From assembly GCA_052174455.1 (NCBI GenBank), contig JBQMRP010000034.1:133771-197770 (forward strand): a DNA stretch of 64,000 nt. The letters run 5' to 3'. This stretch comes from Arsenophonus sp052174455 (GTDB lineage: Bacteria > Pseudomonadota > Gammaproteobacteria > Enterobacterales > Enterobacteriaceae). Shown here in pieces: positions 52,328-63,808 of this stretch. How positions within the stretch are numbered: position 1 is the first letter of the stretch; each line of letters starts with the position of its first letter. The translations under genes and the position numbers were made by a program. Under the pieces are notes generated by a model. The model was not told the origin of the DNA and did no database searches. It saw nothing but the letters and a program-made list of their open reading frames with translations.

Positions 52328-53608
52328 ATTATTAGCAATATAGTGTATGGCGGTCCAGGTTAGACCTAGTTTTAATGCTTTGTAAGTTTGTTCTCTAATT
52401 CTTAAATTGGGCGTTATTTAGCACCAGAATTAACCTAAACCTCATTAGCTAGTTCTAGTTTTTTTAGCAGACTGTAGCAACTCAAATATCATTGAAATGG
52501 TTATTTTTCTCAAACCATACTTCTTTTACACATCAATTTCGTATCCTAAAGCCTCACTTTTGCAAAATCCGATTCAATTGGATTCGTTGTTCTTATTGAC
52601 GCTCAGTGTGCTGATAAAAAGGCATAAAAATGCCAACAGTTTTTCTCGATTTTTTTTAGCTTCTTCATCGCTGCAGGATGAACTTCGCTGAAATCTTGCC
52701 AACAAAAAACATTAAAAATGTGGTTTATTAGTGATATCGCGGCTATTTGGTAGATAAAATTCTCTCACAGCTCAACTTTAACTTTCGGTATTGAATGAAT
52801 TTTGTGAGTGAAGCTAGAATATCAACTATTTTATGTAGCTAATAGCGTTAGTTCTGTATATCCAGGAATATCTTTACAATTGCATTATAGAAACTAAGAA
52901 CACACCCATCTCCCGTAGAAACCCTTAGAGATGTAGTTAAGTTACGTCCTCCCAGTCTATTGAGAAGTTAGGTTCAGTTCGCTTTTAACTCTCAATAACC
53001 ATCTTTGAGTGCAACGCGAGCTACTTACGTTCATGCAGTAATGTAGATAATGAGCAGCAGGTAAAAGCGATCAGCTTATTTGACAGGAATAAGGTATTAT
53101 GACACTTTCTCATAAATAAACATAATGCGTATCGTTTAAATCAGTGGTGGAGATGGCTAACACTTACTATGCCTGGGTAGCACTCTTTACTATTTTTGCA
53201 CCCTTCAGATAAGGCGGAAGCGAAGTTTAGAACCATATTTCATTGCCACTGTAATCTCTCTGGCCTTAGGTACTTTAATTTTGATATCGCCACAATAGCA
53301 GTTTGTATGGTTTGCTGTAGCAAATAATTGTTACGAATTATTAGATCATCCGTCAATAAAGGCGACGTTCAGAATGCTGTCGTAGTATGGCTTCGAGCTC
53401 CAACTCAACAACAGTGCCTATCAGCTTCCTGGCAGTATTACGGATACGTTCATGTAATGGATCACAGGTAATATCTAGTTTCGGATATACTTGCATAGTA
53501 AACTTTTCATGACATATTATCTCTATATAATTAAAATCATCTACAAAATTAATCAGCAGGATACACGCCCAGCATCTCCGAATTTTATACACCAGAAATA
53601 AGAATAAT
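52328..53608 (-). mobile_element. IS256-family element remnant, minus orientation
   Basis: About 1.28 kb. The minus-strand frame at 53353-53592 is the best preserved N-terminal piece in the window: YPKLDITCDPLHERIRNTAR, then KLIGTVVELELEAILRQHSE, matching IS256-type transposases (DPLHEFIRNAARKLIETAVE). Downstream it is broken by stops. No active transposase. Confidence 0.87.
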
Positions 53609-54060
53609 TTTGATAACTATAATTTATACATAAATTAAACTGAATGAATTATCTACTGAAGTTATCTATTAAAAATTCCCTTTCTAAATATAGATGGAGA
53701 CAAATTTAATAACCTTTTCCATATAATGGAAAATAAATATAATTAAATAGTTTTAATGTAGCCTTAATTTCATTACATAATAGTTAAGTTATTTTATATT
53801 AAAGTAACTGTTAACTAGTCATTGTTGTATTAATTAAAAACAATATTTTTAGGAAAAATGTACCTATAAAAATCAGTAATTTGAGTGATGTATTAATATA
53901 CATCAGTTATTATAATATTTTCAGCAATTTAATCATAAAAACAATTTAAGAATTTTTCAGGTTTTGCCAGATAAAAACGCCATCGTAACTTGATTAATAA
54001 TCAAAATCTGTTTATCTGATCAAGTCATAGATCTATTTCCAGCTTGATTTCAGGATAATT
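53609..54060. other. Spacer upstream of alaS
   Basis: recA and recX precede alaS in related enterobacteria, but no RecA or RecX motif is visible in these 450 bp. The sequence should hold the alaS promoter. A GATTTCAGGA ribosome-binding region precedes the ATG. Confidence 0.4.
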
Positions 54061-56697
54061 ATGAGTACTAAAAGCATCACTGAGATCCGTCAAATGTTTC
54101 TCGACTTTTTTCATGCTAAAGAGCATGAAGTTGTATCTAGCAGTTCATTAGTACCAAATAATGACCCAACCTTATTGTTTACTAATGCAGGAATGAATCA
54201 ATTTAAAGATATATTTTTGGGATTGGATAAAAGAGTTTATTCTCGAGTAACAACTGTGCAACGTTGCATTCGAGCTGGAGGTAAACATAACGATTTAGAA
54301 AATATTGGTTATACTACTCGTCATCATACTTTTTTTGAAATGTTAGGTAACTTCAGCTTTGGTGACTATTTTAAACAGGGTGCAATCAAATATGCTTGGG
54401 AACTGCTAACAAGTAAACAGTGGTTTAATTTACCAAAAGAACGTCTTTGGATCACCGTTTATCACACTGATAAGGAAACTTATAATATTTGGCAGCAAGA
54501 AATTGGTATTCCAACTGAACGTATTATTCGGATAGGTGACAATAAGGGAGCTCCTTATGCTTCTGACAACTTTTGGCAAATGGGGGATACTGGTCCTTGT
54601 GGTCCTTGTACAGAAATCTTTTATGATCATGGTGAACATATTGTTGGCGAACCACCAGGGTCGCCTGAAGAGGCAAATGGTGATCGTTATATTGAAATCT
54701 GGAATATTGTTTTCATCCAATTTAACCGTCAGTCTGATAGCAGCATAAAAGAACTTCCAAATCCTTCTGTTGATACAGGTATGGGGCTTGAACGCATTGC
54801 TGCTGTATTACAGCATGTTAATTCAAATTATGAGATTGATTTATTTCGTCAATTAATTTCTTCTATTACTAAAGTGATTACTTTATCAGATTTGAACAAT
54901 AAATCATTATGCGTAATTGCTGATCATATTCGATCAAGTGCTTTTCTTATTGGTGATGGTGTATTTCCTGCTAACGAAGGACGTGGTTATGTATTACGTC
55001 GTATTATCCGGCGAGCGGTTCGTCATGGAAAAATGCTAGGAGCGAAAGAGATATTTTTCTATAAATTAATTGCACCATTGATTCAGGTAATGGGTAACGC
55101 AGCTGATAAGCTAAAATCTCAACAAAAAACGATTGAAAAAATATTAAAGAATGAAGAGGAACAGTTTGCTCGTACTTTAACGCATGGACTACATCTATTA
55201 GATGATGAATTAACTCAATTACAAGGAGACACTTTAACTGGTGAAATCGCATTTCGTCTCTATGATACATACGGTTTCCCATTTGATTTAACCTCTGATA
55301 TTTGTCGTGAACGTGACATTAAAGTCGATGAATTAGGTTTTAATATTGAGATGGATCAGCAAAAATATCAAGCTCGGAAGTCTAGTAGATTTGGAACTAA
55401 TTTTAATGATCTCATTAAAGTAGATAGCCATAGTGATTTTTCAGGTTATAAAAATAACAACCAACAAGCTATTGTAACAGGCATTTTCCAGAAAAATAAG
55501 TCTATTAATGTATTAAAGAAAGGTGAAGAAGGTATTATTATTCTTAATAAAACTTCTTTTTATCCTGAATCAGGTGGCCAGGTTGGTGATAGTGGTATAC
55601 TTAGTAATCGCTCTTGTCAATTTGCTGTCTCTGACACACAAAAATATACCAAAGCAATTGGGCATATTGGTAAGGTAATAACTGGCTCAATAGCTTTAAA
55701 TGATTCTATCAATGCAAGAATTGATATTGAACGTCGTAACGCCATTAGTCTCAATCACTCTGCTACCCATTTGTTGCATGCGGCTTTGCATGGTGTATTA
55801 GGAAATCATATAAGCCAAAAAGGATCTTTAGTAAATGAGAAATATTTACGTTTTGATTTTTCTCATTTTGCTCCAATAATGTCTGTACAGATACATCAAA
55901 TTGAAGATATTGTAAATTATCAAATTCGTAAAAATGAGCATATTATAACGACATTAATGAATTTAGAGACGGCCAAAGAAAAAGGTGCGCTGATGCTTTT
56001 TGATGAAAAATATGATGCACAGGTACGTGTTCTTAGCATTGGTGATTTTTCTATTGAGTTATGTGGTGGCACTCATGCCAATTGGACTGGCGATATAGGG
56101 TTATTTCGTATTAGAAGCGAATCAGGTACAGCAGCTGGAATTCGACGGATCGAAGCAATAACCGGGCAAGTTGCTATAGATGACCTTCACCAGCAATCCC
56201 ATTTATTGACAGAAATTACCCAATTAATGAAAGGTAATATTAATAATCTAATGGAAAAAATTAAAGCGACTTTAGATAAAGTTAAACTATTAGAAAGATC
56301 ATTAAATCAATTAAAAAGACAGCAAGCTACTCAAGAAAGCGTTTCTTTAAGTAAACAAATTAAAAAAATTAATGGAATTAATCTGTTAGTTACTCAGTTA
56401 AATAACACTGAACCTAAACAGCTACGTATTATTGTTGATAACTTAAAAAATCAATTAAAATCAGCAATTATTGTGCTTTCTACTATAAGTAATGATAAAG
56501 TCAATCTAATTGTTGGTGTAACCAATGATTTGACTACTAAAATAAAAGCTGGTGATTTAATTTCATTTGTTGCGCAAAAAGTAGGTGGGAAAGGGGGTGG
56601 TCGTCATGACATGGCTCAGGCAGGCGGATCTAATATAACAGCACTTCCTGCTGCATTAGCTTCAGTTGAAGAATGGATTAATTCGCGCTTGACTTAA
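54061..56697 (+). CDS. alaS: Alanine--tRNA ligase
   Basis: 878 residues (E. coli 876). The class II catalytic core (about 1-460) has motif 1 around SSSLVPNNDPTLLFTNAGMNQF, motif 2 RCIRAGGKHNDLENIGYT and motif 3 GMGLERIA. The editing domain has the zinc residues HSATHLLH and CGGTHANWTGDIG. The C-terminal domain ends with GGKGGGRHDMAQAGG. Complete and open. csrA follows 222 bp downstream, the usual order. Confidence 0.98.
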   Translation: MSTKSITEIRQMFLDFFHAKEHEVVSSSSLVPNNDPTLLFTNAGMNQFKDIFLGLDKRVYSRVTTVQRCIRAGGKHNDLENIGYTTRHHTFFEMLGNFSFGDYFKQGAIKYAWELLTSKQWFNLPKERLWITVYHTDKETYNIWQQEIGIPTERIIRIGDNKGAPYASDNFWQMGDTGPCGPCTEIFYDHGEHIVGEPPGSPEEANGDRYIEIWNIVFIQFNRQSDSSIKELPNPSVDTGMGLERIAAVLQHVNSNYEIDLFRQLISSITKVITLSDLNNKSLCVIADHIRSSAFLIGDGVFPANEGRGYVLRRIIRRAVRHGKMLGAKEIFFYKLIAPLIQVMGNAADKLKSQQKTIEKILKNEEEQFARTLTHGLHLLDDELTQLQGDTLTGEIAFRLYDTYGFPFDLTSDICRERDIKVDELGFNIEMDQQKYQARKSSRFGTNFNDLIKVDSHSDFSGYKNNNQQAIVTGIFQKNKSINVLKKGEEGIIILNKTSFYPESGGQVGDSGILSNRSCQFAVSDTQKYTKAIGHIGKVITGSIALNDSINARIDIERRNAISLNHSATHLLHAALHGVLGNHISQKGSLVNEKYLRFDFSHFAPIMSVQIHQIEDIVNYQIRKNEHIITTLMNLETAKEKGALMLFDEKYDAQVRVLSIGDFSIELCGGTHANWTGDIGLFRIRSESGTAAGIRRIEAITGQVAIDDLHQQSHLLTEITQLMKGNINNLMEKIKATLDKVKLLERSLNQLKRQQATQESVSLSKQIKKINGINLLVTQLNNTEPKQLRIIVDNLKNQLKSAIIVLSTISNDKVNLIVGVTNDLTTKIKAGDLISFVAQKVGGKGGGRHDMAQAGGSNITALPAALASVEEWINSRLT

Positions 56698-56919
56698 ATT
56701 AATCATGAGGGTTGATAACTTAATTATGCAACCTTTAACTGATTATTTTTAAATGACTTAAGTATAAATTATACTTCTATAATACAATATTAATATGATG
56801 ATTCTTTATATTAAATACTTTAGGTAAATATCATTGTTTTACGTTTTCACAGTGTGCGATGAGATAAATAGAGGGAAAACCTAGAGACCCGACTCTTTTA
56901 AATTTTCAAGGAGCAAAGA

Positions 56920-57090
56920 ATGCTTATTCTGACTCGTCGAGTTGGTGAAACGCTCATGATAGGTGATGAAGTAACAGTAACGATACTTGGTATAAAAGGC
57001 AATCAGGTACGTATAGGGGTTAATGCACCTAAAGAAATCTCTGTTCACCGTGAAGAGATTTATCAACGGATACTAGCTGAAAAAAACTAG
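56920..57090 (+). CDS. csrA: Carbon storage regulator CsrA
   Basis: 56 residues (E. coli 61, missing only the variable tail). It is an RNA-binding dimer that recognises GGA motifs near ribosome-binding sites. The start MLILTRRVGETLMIGDEV, the core VRIGVNAPKE and HREEIYQRI are identical or nearly so to E. coli, including the key Leu4 and Arg44 positions. A good AAGGAG ribosome-binding site lies 6 nt before the ATG at 56920. Its retention in a genome that lost many regulators is notable. Confidence 0.97.
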   Translation: MLILTRRVGETLMIGDEVTVTILGIKGNQVRIGVNAPKEISVHREEIYQRILAEKN

Positions 57091-57110
57091 ACCAATAATT
57101 GGTATTTTTT
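57091..57110 (+). terminator. Possible short terminator after csrA
   Basis: ACCAATAATTGGT, immediately after the csrA stop, forms a short hairpin (5-bp stem, 3-nt loop) followed by ATTTTTT. The stem is short, so strength is doubtful. Confidence 0.4.
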
Positions 57111-57178
57111 AGTAAAACATTAATATCTTATTAAAAATATATATTAATTATATTTATAGAATGAGCACTGTTTCTTAT

Positions 57179-58445
57179 GAGTTATTAGCAAATTAATTCA
57201 TAACTATCAGGCTACGTTCCACTCTGATACTTCGTGAATCTATTCTTTATTTTTAAATTGAACATTGTTTACCACCAAAATAAAAGTAGATTAACTTCCT
57301 CAGTCAGTTCTAGCTTTTCTGAGTAAACGGGAGTAGCTTAAATACCATTAAAGGGTTATTTTCAAAGCAAATCCCTTCCATATGTCGCCTTCATAGCTCA
57401 CTGTCACCAAAAGATGATTTAAATCAGAATCGTTGTTCTTATTAATGCTCAGTGCGTTGACGGGAAGCATAGAATGCCAACATTCTTCTTGCTGTTTCTT
57501 TAGTTTCTTCATCGCTGCAGGATAACTTCGCTGATAACTTTGCTAATAAAGTATCAAGAGCGTTATTAGCAGCATCACGGTTCTATGCTAACCATACCTC
57601 TCCCGCATCTCAACTTTAACTTTTAGTTATATGCCTTTGTAGAAGTGAAGCTAGCACATTAGCTATTTCTGTACACATTAGGATTTGTACTACATGTGCG
57701 GGAATATTTTTACTATTAAATTAAAAAACTAAAGGCATCAGTTCCCTGTAGGGAACTATGGAAGATACAGTTAAACTCAGTGTTAACAAGATATTAAAAA
57801 GTTAAATCTAGTTTTCTTCTGACTCTTGATAAATATTTGCAACATACACTTAGCTCCTTACATCAATGCGCAGTGATACTGATCTGATCAAAAAGGCAAA
57901 AGCGATCATCTTACCCGACATGATGGTTATGCCATCAGCTAAGTAATAAATATAGCAGGTATCGATAAATCACGAAGAACCAATGCTTGTGATCTTTAAG
58001 GCATCGGTGTTTCAATCTACTTATGAAGTTTTCTGCAAAGAAACCATGTGCTTTTCACTAAAAGCACTAAGAGCTTAGTGAAATTATCATTGAAAATATC
58101 TTAACAGGATAAAATGGAGATGGGTAGCAACTCTTCGCCACTTCTGTACGATTCAGATAAGGCAGAAATGAGCTCTTGAATGCATTCTATTACCACTGCC
58201 GATTCCCGAGACCTTAGATACTTTAATCTCAACATTACCAATACTCGTCTTGTAGGTTTACTATAGCAAATAACTCTTATGGACAAGTTCATGTAAAAAT
58301 CAGAAGTAATATCTGGTTTCACAGATACTTATATGGTAGATTTTTATGATATAATCTCTATATGATTGAAATCATCCACGTAAGCAAATCTTCAGGGTAT
58401 GCCACCATCTCCAAATCTACATGCACCAGAAATAAGCATAATTCT
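57179..58445 (-). mobile_element. IS256-family element remnant, minus orientation
   Basis: About 1.27 kb copy starting GAGTTATTAGCAAATTAATTC and ending with CATGCACCAGAAATAAGCAT. Parallel blocks with the copies at 47114 and 52328 are seen throughout. Frames are broken. It replaces the tRNA genes that follow csrA in E. coli; none are visible. Confidence 0.82.
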
Positions 58446-58823
58446 TAGATCACAGCATAAAGTATTGAAGAATCTCATATAATCCACTAAAGCACTTATT
58501 CTTGGATTTTACGGTGTTGAATAAATGCGCATTTCACAAACTAAGTTTTTAAACTAACTTAAAAAATCCTATCAACTTGATGTTATCATCATTAATCTAA
58601 CAACAATGTCTATCTTGGGAAAATTAACATTAATAGATATTCAATTTTTTGGTAGCAGGAATTAATTAATGTTAGTATTATTAGTAATAATAATATGATT
58701 TTGAGGCAATACTTACAAAATTTGTTATATTTACTCAATGAATCTTTATCTTCAAATGACATTTATACACTGATGCAAATTTGCGTGCTGAATTAATTCA
58801 TAGTAATAACTATTAAGGATAAC
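58446..58823. other. Spacer upstream of pncA
   Basis: No recognised feature apart from an AAGGA ribosome-binding site just before the pncA ATG. Confidence 0.4.
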
Positions 58824-59489
58824 ATGAATACCCATACTGCATTATTATTGGTCGATCTACAAAATGACTTTTTTAATGGGGGCGCCCTAGAAGTCTTAGG
58901 TAGTGAAAATATTATTACTATAGCTAATGCTGTTATCAACTACTGCCAGAAACATAATATTATTATTATTGCCACTCAGGACTGGCATCCTGCTGATCAT
59001 TTAAGTTTTGCTGTCAACTCAGGAGCTCAGGTAGGGACGGAAGGTAAACTTAATGGAATACGCCAAATTTGGTGGCCAGTTCATTGTGTGCAACATCAAA
59101 AAGGAGCACAATTTCATCCATACCTTAATCAGTCAGCTATCGAAGCGATTTTTCAAAAAGGGGTCGATTCTACAATCGATAGTTATAGTGCTTTTTTTGA
59201 TAATAATTATCATCATACAACTCATCTAGATCATTGGCTAAAAAAAAATCAAATCAAACATTTATATGTTATGGGGTTAGCAACAGATTACTGCGTAAAA
59301 TTTACCGTCCTTGACGCTATGAAACTAGGTTATCAAGTAACAGTTATCCAAGATGGTTGTAGGGGGGTTAACCTTAATCTAAAAGCTGGCTATAATGCAT
59401 TACAAGAAATTGTATTAGCTGGTGCTAAATTAATAACATCTTCTGATTTATTCACTCAATCTATTAACTATACTCATACCATTAGGTAA
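58824..59489 (+). CDS. pncA: Nicotinamidase PncA
   Basis: 221 residues (E. coli about 213). It hydrolyses nicotinamide to nicotinate for the Preiss-Handler route, feeding NadE. The catalytic triad is Asp11 (LLVDLQNDF), Lys112 (QKGVD) and Cys157 (GLATDYCVKFT). The metal ligands are Asp53 and His55 (TQDWHP) and His87 (WPVHCVQ). All are present. An AAGGATAAC ribosome-binding site precedes the ATG. It stands alone between decayed regions. Confidence 0.96.
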   Translation: MNTHTALLLVDLQNDFFNGGALEVLGSENIITIANAVINYCQKHNIIIIATQDWHPADHLSFAVNSGAQVGTEGKLNGIRQIWWPVHCVQHQKGAQFHPYLNQSAIEAIFQKGVDSTIDSYSAFFDNNYHHTTHLDHWLKKNQIKHLYVMGLATDYCVKFTVLDAMKLGYQVTVIQDGCRGVNLNLKAGYNALQEIVLAGAKLITSSDLFTQSINYTHTIR

Positions 59490-59650
59490 TGGACTACTAA
59501 TTTATTATTAACATCAAACAAATTTCGATTAATGTTGTTGACTATTAAAGAACTTCTTTACTTTATCATTTTGTTTTTCAATGATATTGAGAATCCGATG
59601 CCCATCGTAATATTTTTCACATTATGATTAAGCCTAGCCTACTAAAGGCT

Positions 59651-59680
59651 AATAGCCTATAGGCTATTTTCTTTTTTTTT
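59651..59680 (+). terminator. Rho-independent terminator downstream of pncA
   Basis: AATAGCC-TATA-GGCTATT (59651-59668) with an immediate T-rich tract (TTCTTTTTTTTTT) on the plus strand, about 160 bp past the pncA stop. It is the clearest terminator in the second half of the window. Confidence 0.7.
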
Positions 59681-60250
59681 AGGCCTTAATGCAACACAAC
59701 AATCAGGTCACTATCTAGTTCAACGGAAATCAATAATAGTTGATAAATATCAACTATTATTAAATCAACGAGATCATTAAGCTGCATATTACACACACCA
59801 CTCTTTTTTATTTTTTAATTTATTTCTATTCATCTAGTAAACCTTAATTAACCCTCAGTTATCTCTTCAGGTTGTTGATTAGTAATCTTAATACGGTATA
59901 ATTAATACAATAACGTTACCTAATCAGTGTTATTGGTCATCAACAAAACATGGCCTAAATCCCCATTACAGTAGTAATGACATATTTCAATCTACCGTAC
60001 ACCATAGAAAAAATCATAAAAAATTATCAATATAATTAAGTTCTTGATCATTAATTGGTTGCTAAAAACTTTACTAGAGCTCCTACAGCCAATGTCAAAT
60101 TTATTTATGATACAAAAGTAATGAACAGGAACAGAGATAATATAAATACCTTCTCGTTGAGAATTAATAACTAGTTATTTTAATAAAGGAATTGTTGCTA
60201 TTCTCAGAGAGAAATTTATAGCCAATTTTGCTTTGTATTTCAATTATTTT
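59681..60250. other. Decayed DNA, nothing recognised
   Basis: AT-rich, with broken frames only. Confidence 0.4.
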
Positions 60251-60920
60251 GATTTCAAACAATTTACTCCATACAAAATAATTCGGTAAATAAAATAACT
60301 TTTATACCATGTAATCTACTCAGAGATTCTTTTAATAGACTAATATAACTGCTCACATTTAAATTTGAAACTTCTTACCAATAACTCTCTGATTACTTAC
60401 CTTATTTAGGTAATGGTGACTAATTTTATATTTTCTGACAAAGGTTTTGTATCATTTAGCTTCATTCGAGAAAAGAATAAACTCTTTCATCAAAAATCGA
60501 CTTAAAAAAAACGACTAACACATTCGTATTAAATTTTTTAATAATCTTATCGCTCACATGACCCTCTTAATCTTGGGTGATTAAAGGTCTGAATTTATTC
60601 TTTTCTTTTACTCTCTTTTCCCGCGTTTCTAGCTTTCCTATGTGGAATATAACAATTCTTTTTAAAGAATTCAGGATAAATGTTTCGTTGACTTCAATAA
60701 TACTACTTAGTACATTTATATTGATTATCCATCCACTAAAACAAGAAAACAGTAACATACTCTAAATGCTATTTTAAATCAATGTTTGTTTGTGTTTGCT
60801 GACTCCCGTAAAATCAAGATATTTAACATATATCGAAGATAACTAAAGCATTTATCCTTGTGATATAGTTTTGCAAAAGGATTTCTAGTAAGATTATTAA
60901 TTCTTTCCTATAACTAGAAA
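60251..60920 (-). mobile_element. Transposase remnant, third IS family (tentatively IS1595-like), copy 2
   Basis: Diverged repeat of 40331-41010. Aligned positions include ATACCATG.AATCTACTCAG, TATGTG.....AACA, and TTGTGATATAGTTTT near the right end. Minus-strand frames near the left end give YLPNYF.W after an LSRLHG block. It directly abuts an IS256 remnant at about 60920. Confidence 0.5.
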
Positions 60921-62308
60921 ATTAAGTCTGTTTATTCTGGTGTATGGTGTTTCGGTGATGGTAGTATGTATCTTCATACTGATTGATTGCATGAATAATC
61001 TTAAAAACAGAGAAATGATATATTATAAAAGTCTATTCTACAGCTATCATTGAAGTTAGATATTATCATGATCTATTAACATGAACTTATCCGTAATGAT
61101 GCCAGGGAGCTAATAGCACCACTATTGAGACTGTACTTGAAAGTTATACTTCGATAACGTACTGAACTACACTTTGTCGACGGGTTATTCCATCGACCGT
61201 AAATGGTTATTTTTCGGCAACAAATCACGCAAACTTGGGGTATTAGCGGTGTTGAGATTAAAGTGCTTAATGGGTCAGTAGATCAACGTGATAACGGAAT
61301 AATACCATAACAACTAGTTACTACCGCCTTATCTAAAAACATGAAAAAAATGGCAAAGAATTGTTACCATAGTTCTTCTATGGATATCCACCCGTGATTT
61401 TCACTAAGCTCTGTGGCGATTTTGATAAAAAGCAATGGTCTCTCTGGAGATTACCCCCATCAGCAGACTGAAACAACAATTCCTTAAAGAGTAATAGGCA
61501 ATGGTTTTTGCACGATTTAAACGATACGCCTATGTTTATTTTTAGGTCGATAACTATTCCGTTCTATATAAACAACGTGATCTCTTTTTCTTTCTGCTCA
61601 CTATTGGTGTCGCTACATGAATGGTAAGAAATTACTTGGGGTTGAAGATAGTTATCAAGAATCATAACGGACTAGGCCGAACTTTTTAATTGCTTGCGAG
61701 TGCATGACTTAACTGTATTTTCAGAATTACTACGGAAAAGAAGGTACCTTAGTTTTGAACAGAATGATAAAGATGTTCCCGAACATGTAACAGAAAAGCT
61801 GTTGAGTACACAAAATAACTAATGTGCTTACTTCACTTCCTAAAAAGCATGTAACCAAAGCAAAGGTAAACCTGTGGAAGATTTAGATAATATAGAGAGC
61901 TGTGATGCCGATAATAAAACTCTTGATATTTTATTGAAAAGAGTTTAAACGAGTTTCCTGCAGCGATGAAGAATCTAAAGAAACAGCAAGAAGAATGCTG
62001 GCATTCTATACTTTCCCGTCAGTGCACTTGACGTCAATAAGAACGACAAATCCGATTGAATTAGCTTTTGCGACAGTGAGACTATAAAGTTGACGCACGA
62101 AGCACTATGGTTAGAAAAAACAATCATTTCAATTGTATCTAATCTGCTCTCCCATCTATTCACAAAAACTAGAATTGCAGTTAAGGAGATTTAAGTTTTT
62201 GACCCCTGGTGGTAAAAACAACGTTAAATTTAAAGGTAGAAACAAATTTACAAAGGATAAAATGTAGATAGGGCCTGATCAACATATACCAGATTTTCTA
62301 ATAACTTC
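60920..62308 (+). mobile_element. IS256-family element remnant, plus orientation
   Basis: Full-length decayed copy. The left end has GAGAAATGATATATTATAAAAG and the right end CCAGATTTTCTAATAACTTC. The middle plus-strand frames retain a decayed KNLKKQQEEC-like block (61970-62000) where other copies have KKLEKDREEL. The reverse frame 61975-62163 is a shadow. Confidence 0.82.
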
Positions 62309-62758
62309 AGAGATTTTGCAACGATAATGTATGAATTAAGATCATTTGATGAATTGTTATCAAACGAATTAATAAAATACAACTTATATTAACAAAGAGT
62401 AAAGAGAGAGTCTCTTTGATCTGTATGACTGTTTGCTTTTTTTATGAAAACCGTTATTGAGAACATCTTTCATACAGTATAGAAGTTTTCTACTAATAAT
62501 ATTTACTAAGATAGCCTATAATTCATATATATTACCAATATTCACTTTAAATTTCTATTTCAAAACTAATGATAGTACATTAAAATAATGATCTTAAGCT
62601 TGCTGCAATCATACTAAACATATAAAATATACTTTATATGTGAATTTTTTACAAAAAAAACAATTTTACTTGACGAATAGCAAGGGTTTTGTAAAAAATA
62701 TTAAATTCTTTTAATTTAAATTATTTAAATTAAATTAAATATAGCTGGTGGAAATACT
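62309..62758. other. Spacer upstream of gapA
   Basis: Decayed DNA followed by the gapA control region. No other gene seen. Confidence 0.4.
62670..62697 (+). promoter_or_regulatory. Candidate sigma-70 promoter for gapA
   Basis: TTGACG at 62670-62675, with a weak -10 (TAAAAA, about 62692-62697) about 17 bp downstream and about 60 bp before the gapA ATG. The -35 box is good and the -10 is poor. In such AT-rich DNA this is only suggestive. Confidence 0.35.
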
Positions 62759-63754
62759 ATGACTATCAAAGTAGGTATTAATGGTTTCGGTCGTATTGGT
62801 CGTATTGTTTTTCGTGCTGCACAAGAACGTAAAAATATTGAAATCGTGGCAATCAATGATTTATTAGATCCAAATTATATGGCCTATATGCTGAAATATG
62901 ACTCAACCCATGGCCATTTTAACGGTACTATCGAAGTTAATGATGGTCACCTGGTGGTTAATGGCAAAACTATTCGCTGCACAGCAGAAAAAGATCCTGC
63001 TAACTTGAAATGGAATAAAGCTGGTGTCGATGTTGTTACAGAAGCAACAGGTATTTTTTTAACTGATAAAACAGCACGCAAACATATTACGGCCGGAGCT
63101 AAAAAAGTTGTTTTAACTGGACCATCCAAAGATGATACCCCTATGTTTATAATGGGTGTTAATCATAACACATATAGTGGTCAGGATATTATTTCTAATA
63201 CCTCCTGTACTGCTAACTGCTTAGCCCCGTTAGCGAAAGTTATTAATGATAAGTTTGGCATCATTGAAGGTCTGATGACCACTGTTCATGCAACAACTGC
63301 AACGCAAAAAAACATTGACGGAGCTTCAGCTAAAGACTGGCGTAGTGGACGGGGTGCTTCACAAAACATTATTCCTTCATCAACCGGTGCCGCTAAAGCT
63401 ATTGGTAAGGTAATTCCTGAGCTAAACGGTAAATTAACAGGTATGGCTTTCCGTGTCCCAACACCGAATGTTTCAGTTGTAGACCTTACGGTTCGTTTAA
63501 ATAAACCTGCTACTTATAAAGAAATTTGCCAGACGATCCAAAAGGCAGCAAATGCTGAATTAAAAGGCATTCTTGGTTATACTGAAGATGACGTTGTTTC
63601 CACTGACTTTAATGGCGACAAATTAACATCAATTTTTGATGCCAAAGCAGGTATTGCCTTAAACGATAATTTTATTAAATTAGTAGCTTGGTACGATAAT
63701 GAAACTGGTTATTCAAATAAAGTTTTAGATTTAATTACGCATATTACTAAATAA
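62759..63754 (+). CDS. gapA: Glyceraldehyde-3-phosphate dehydrogenase A
   Basis: 331 residues, the same as E. coli GapA. A central glycolytic enzyme oxidising glyceraldehyde-3-phosphate with NAD+. The Rossmann fold starts VGINGFGRIGR. The catalytic Cys150 lies in SNTSCTANCLAP and His177 in TTVHATTATQ. The C-terminal WYDNETGYSNK is intact. The signature normally reads ASCTTNC; here it is TSCTANC, with Ala at position 152. A GGTGG ribosome-binding site lies 8 nt before the ATG. A small hairpin (63780-63794) follows the stop but lacks a T-run. Confidence 0.97.
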   Translation: MTIKVGINGFGRIGRIVFRAAQERKNIEIVAINDLLDPNYMAYMLKYDSTHGHFNGTIEVNDGHLVVNGKTIRCTAEKDPANLKWNKAGVDVVTEATGIFLTDKTARKHITAGAKKVVLTGPSKDDTPMFIMGVNHNTYSGQDIISNTSCTANCLAPLAKVINDKFGIIEGLMTTVHATTATQKNIDGASAKDWRSGRGASQNIIPSSTGAAKAIGKVIPELNGKLTGMAFRVPTPNVSVVDLTVRLNKPATYKEICQTIQKAANAELKGILGYTEDDVVSTDFNGDKLTSIFDAKAGIALNDNFIKLVAWYDNETGYSNKVLDLITHITK

Positions 63755-63808
63755 ATAGCATGAATTATTCACCTCAATCCACTATTTAATAGTGACATTC
63801 TCGTCATA

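Noticed and set aside
53353..53592. 79-codon minus-strand frame as a standalone gene
   Set aside because: Its sequence is the N-terminal piece of an IS256-type transposase inside a decayed copy, not an independent gene.
57091..58445. tRNA genes after csrA, as in E. coli
   Set aside because: No cloverleaf or T-loop GGTTCRANTCC-like sequence is present; the stretch is an IS256 relic.
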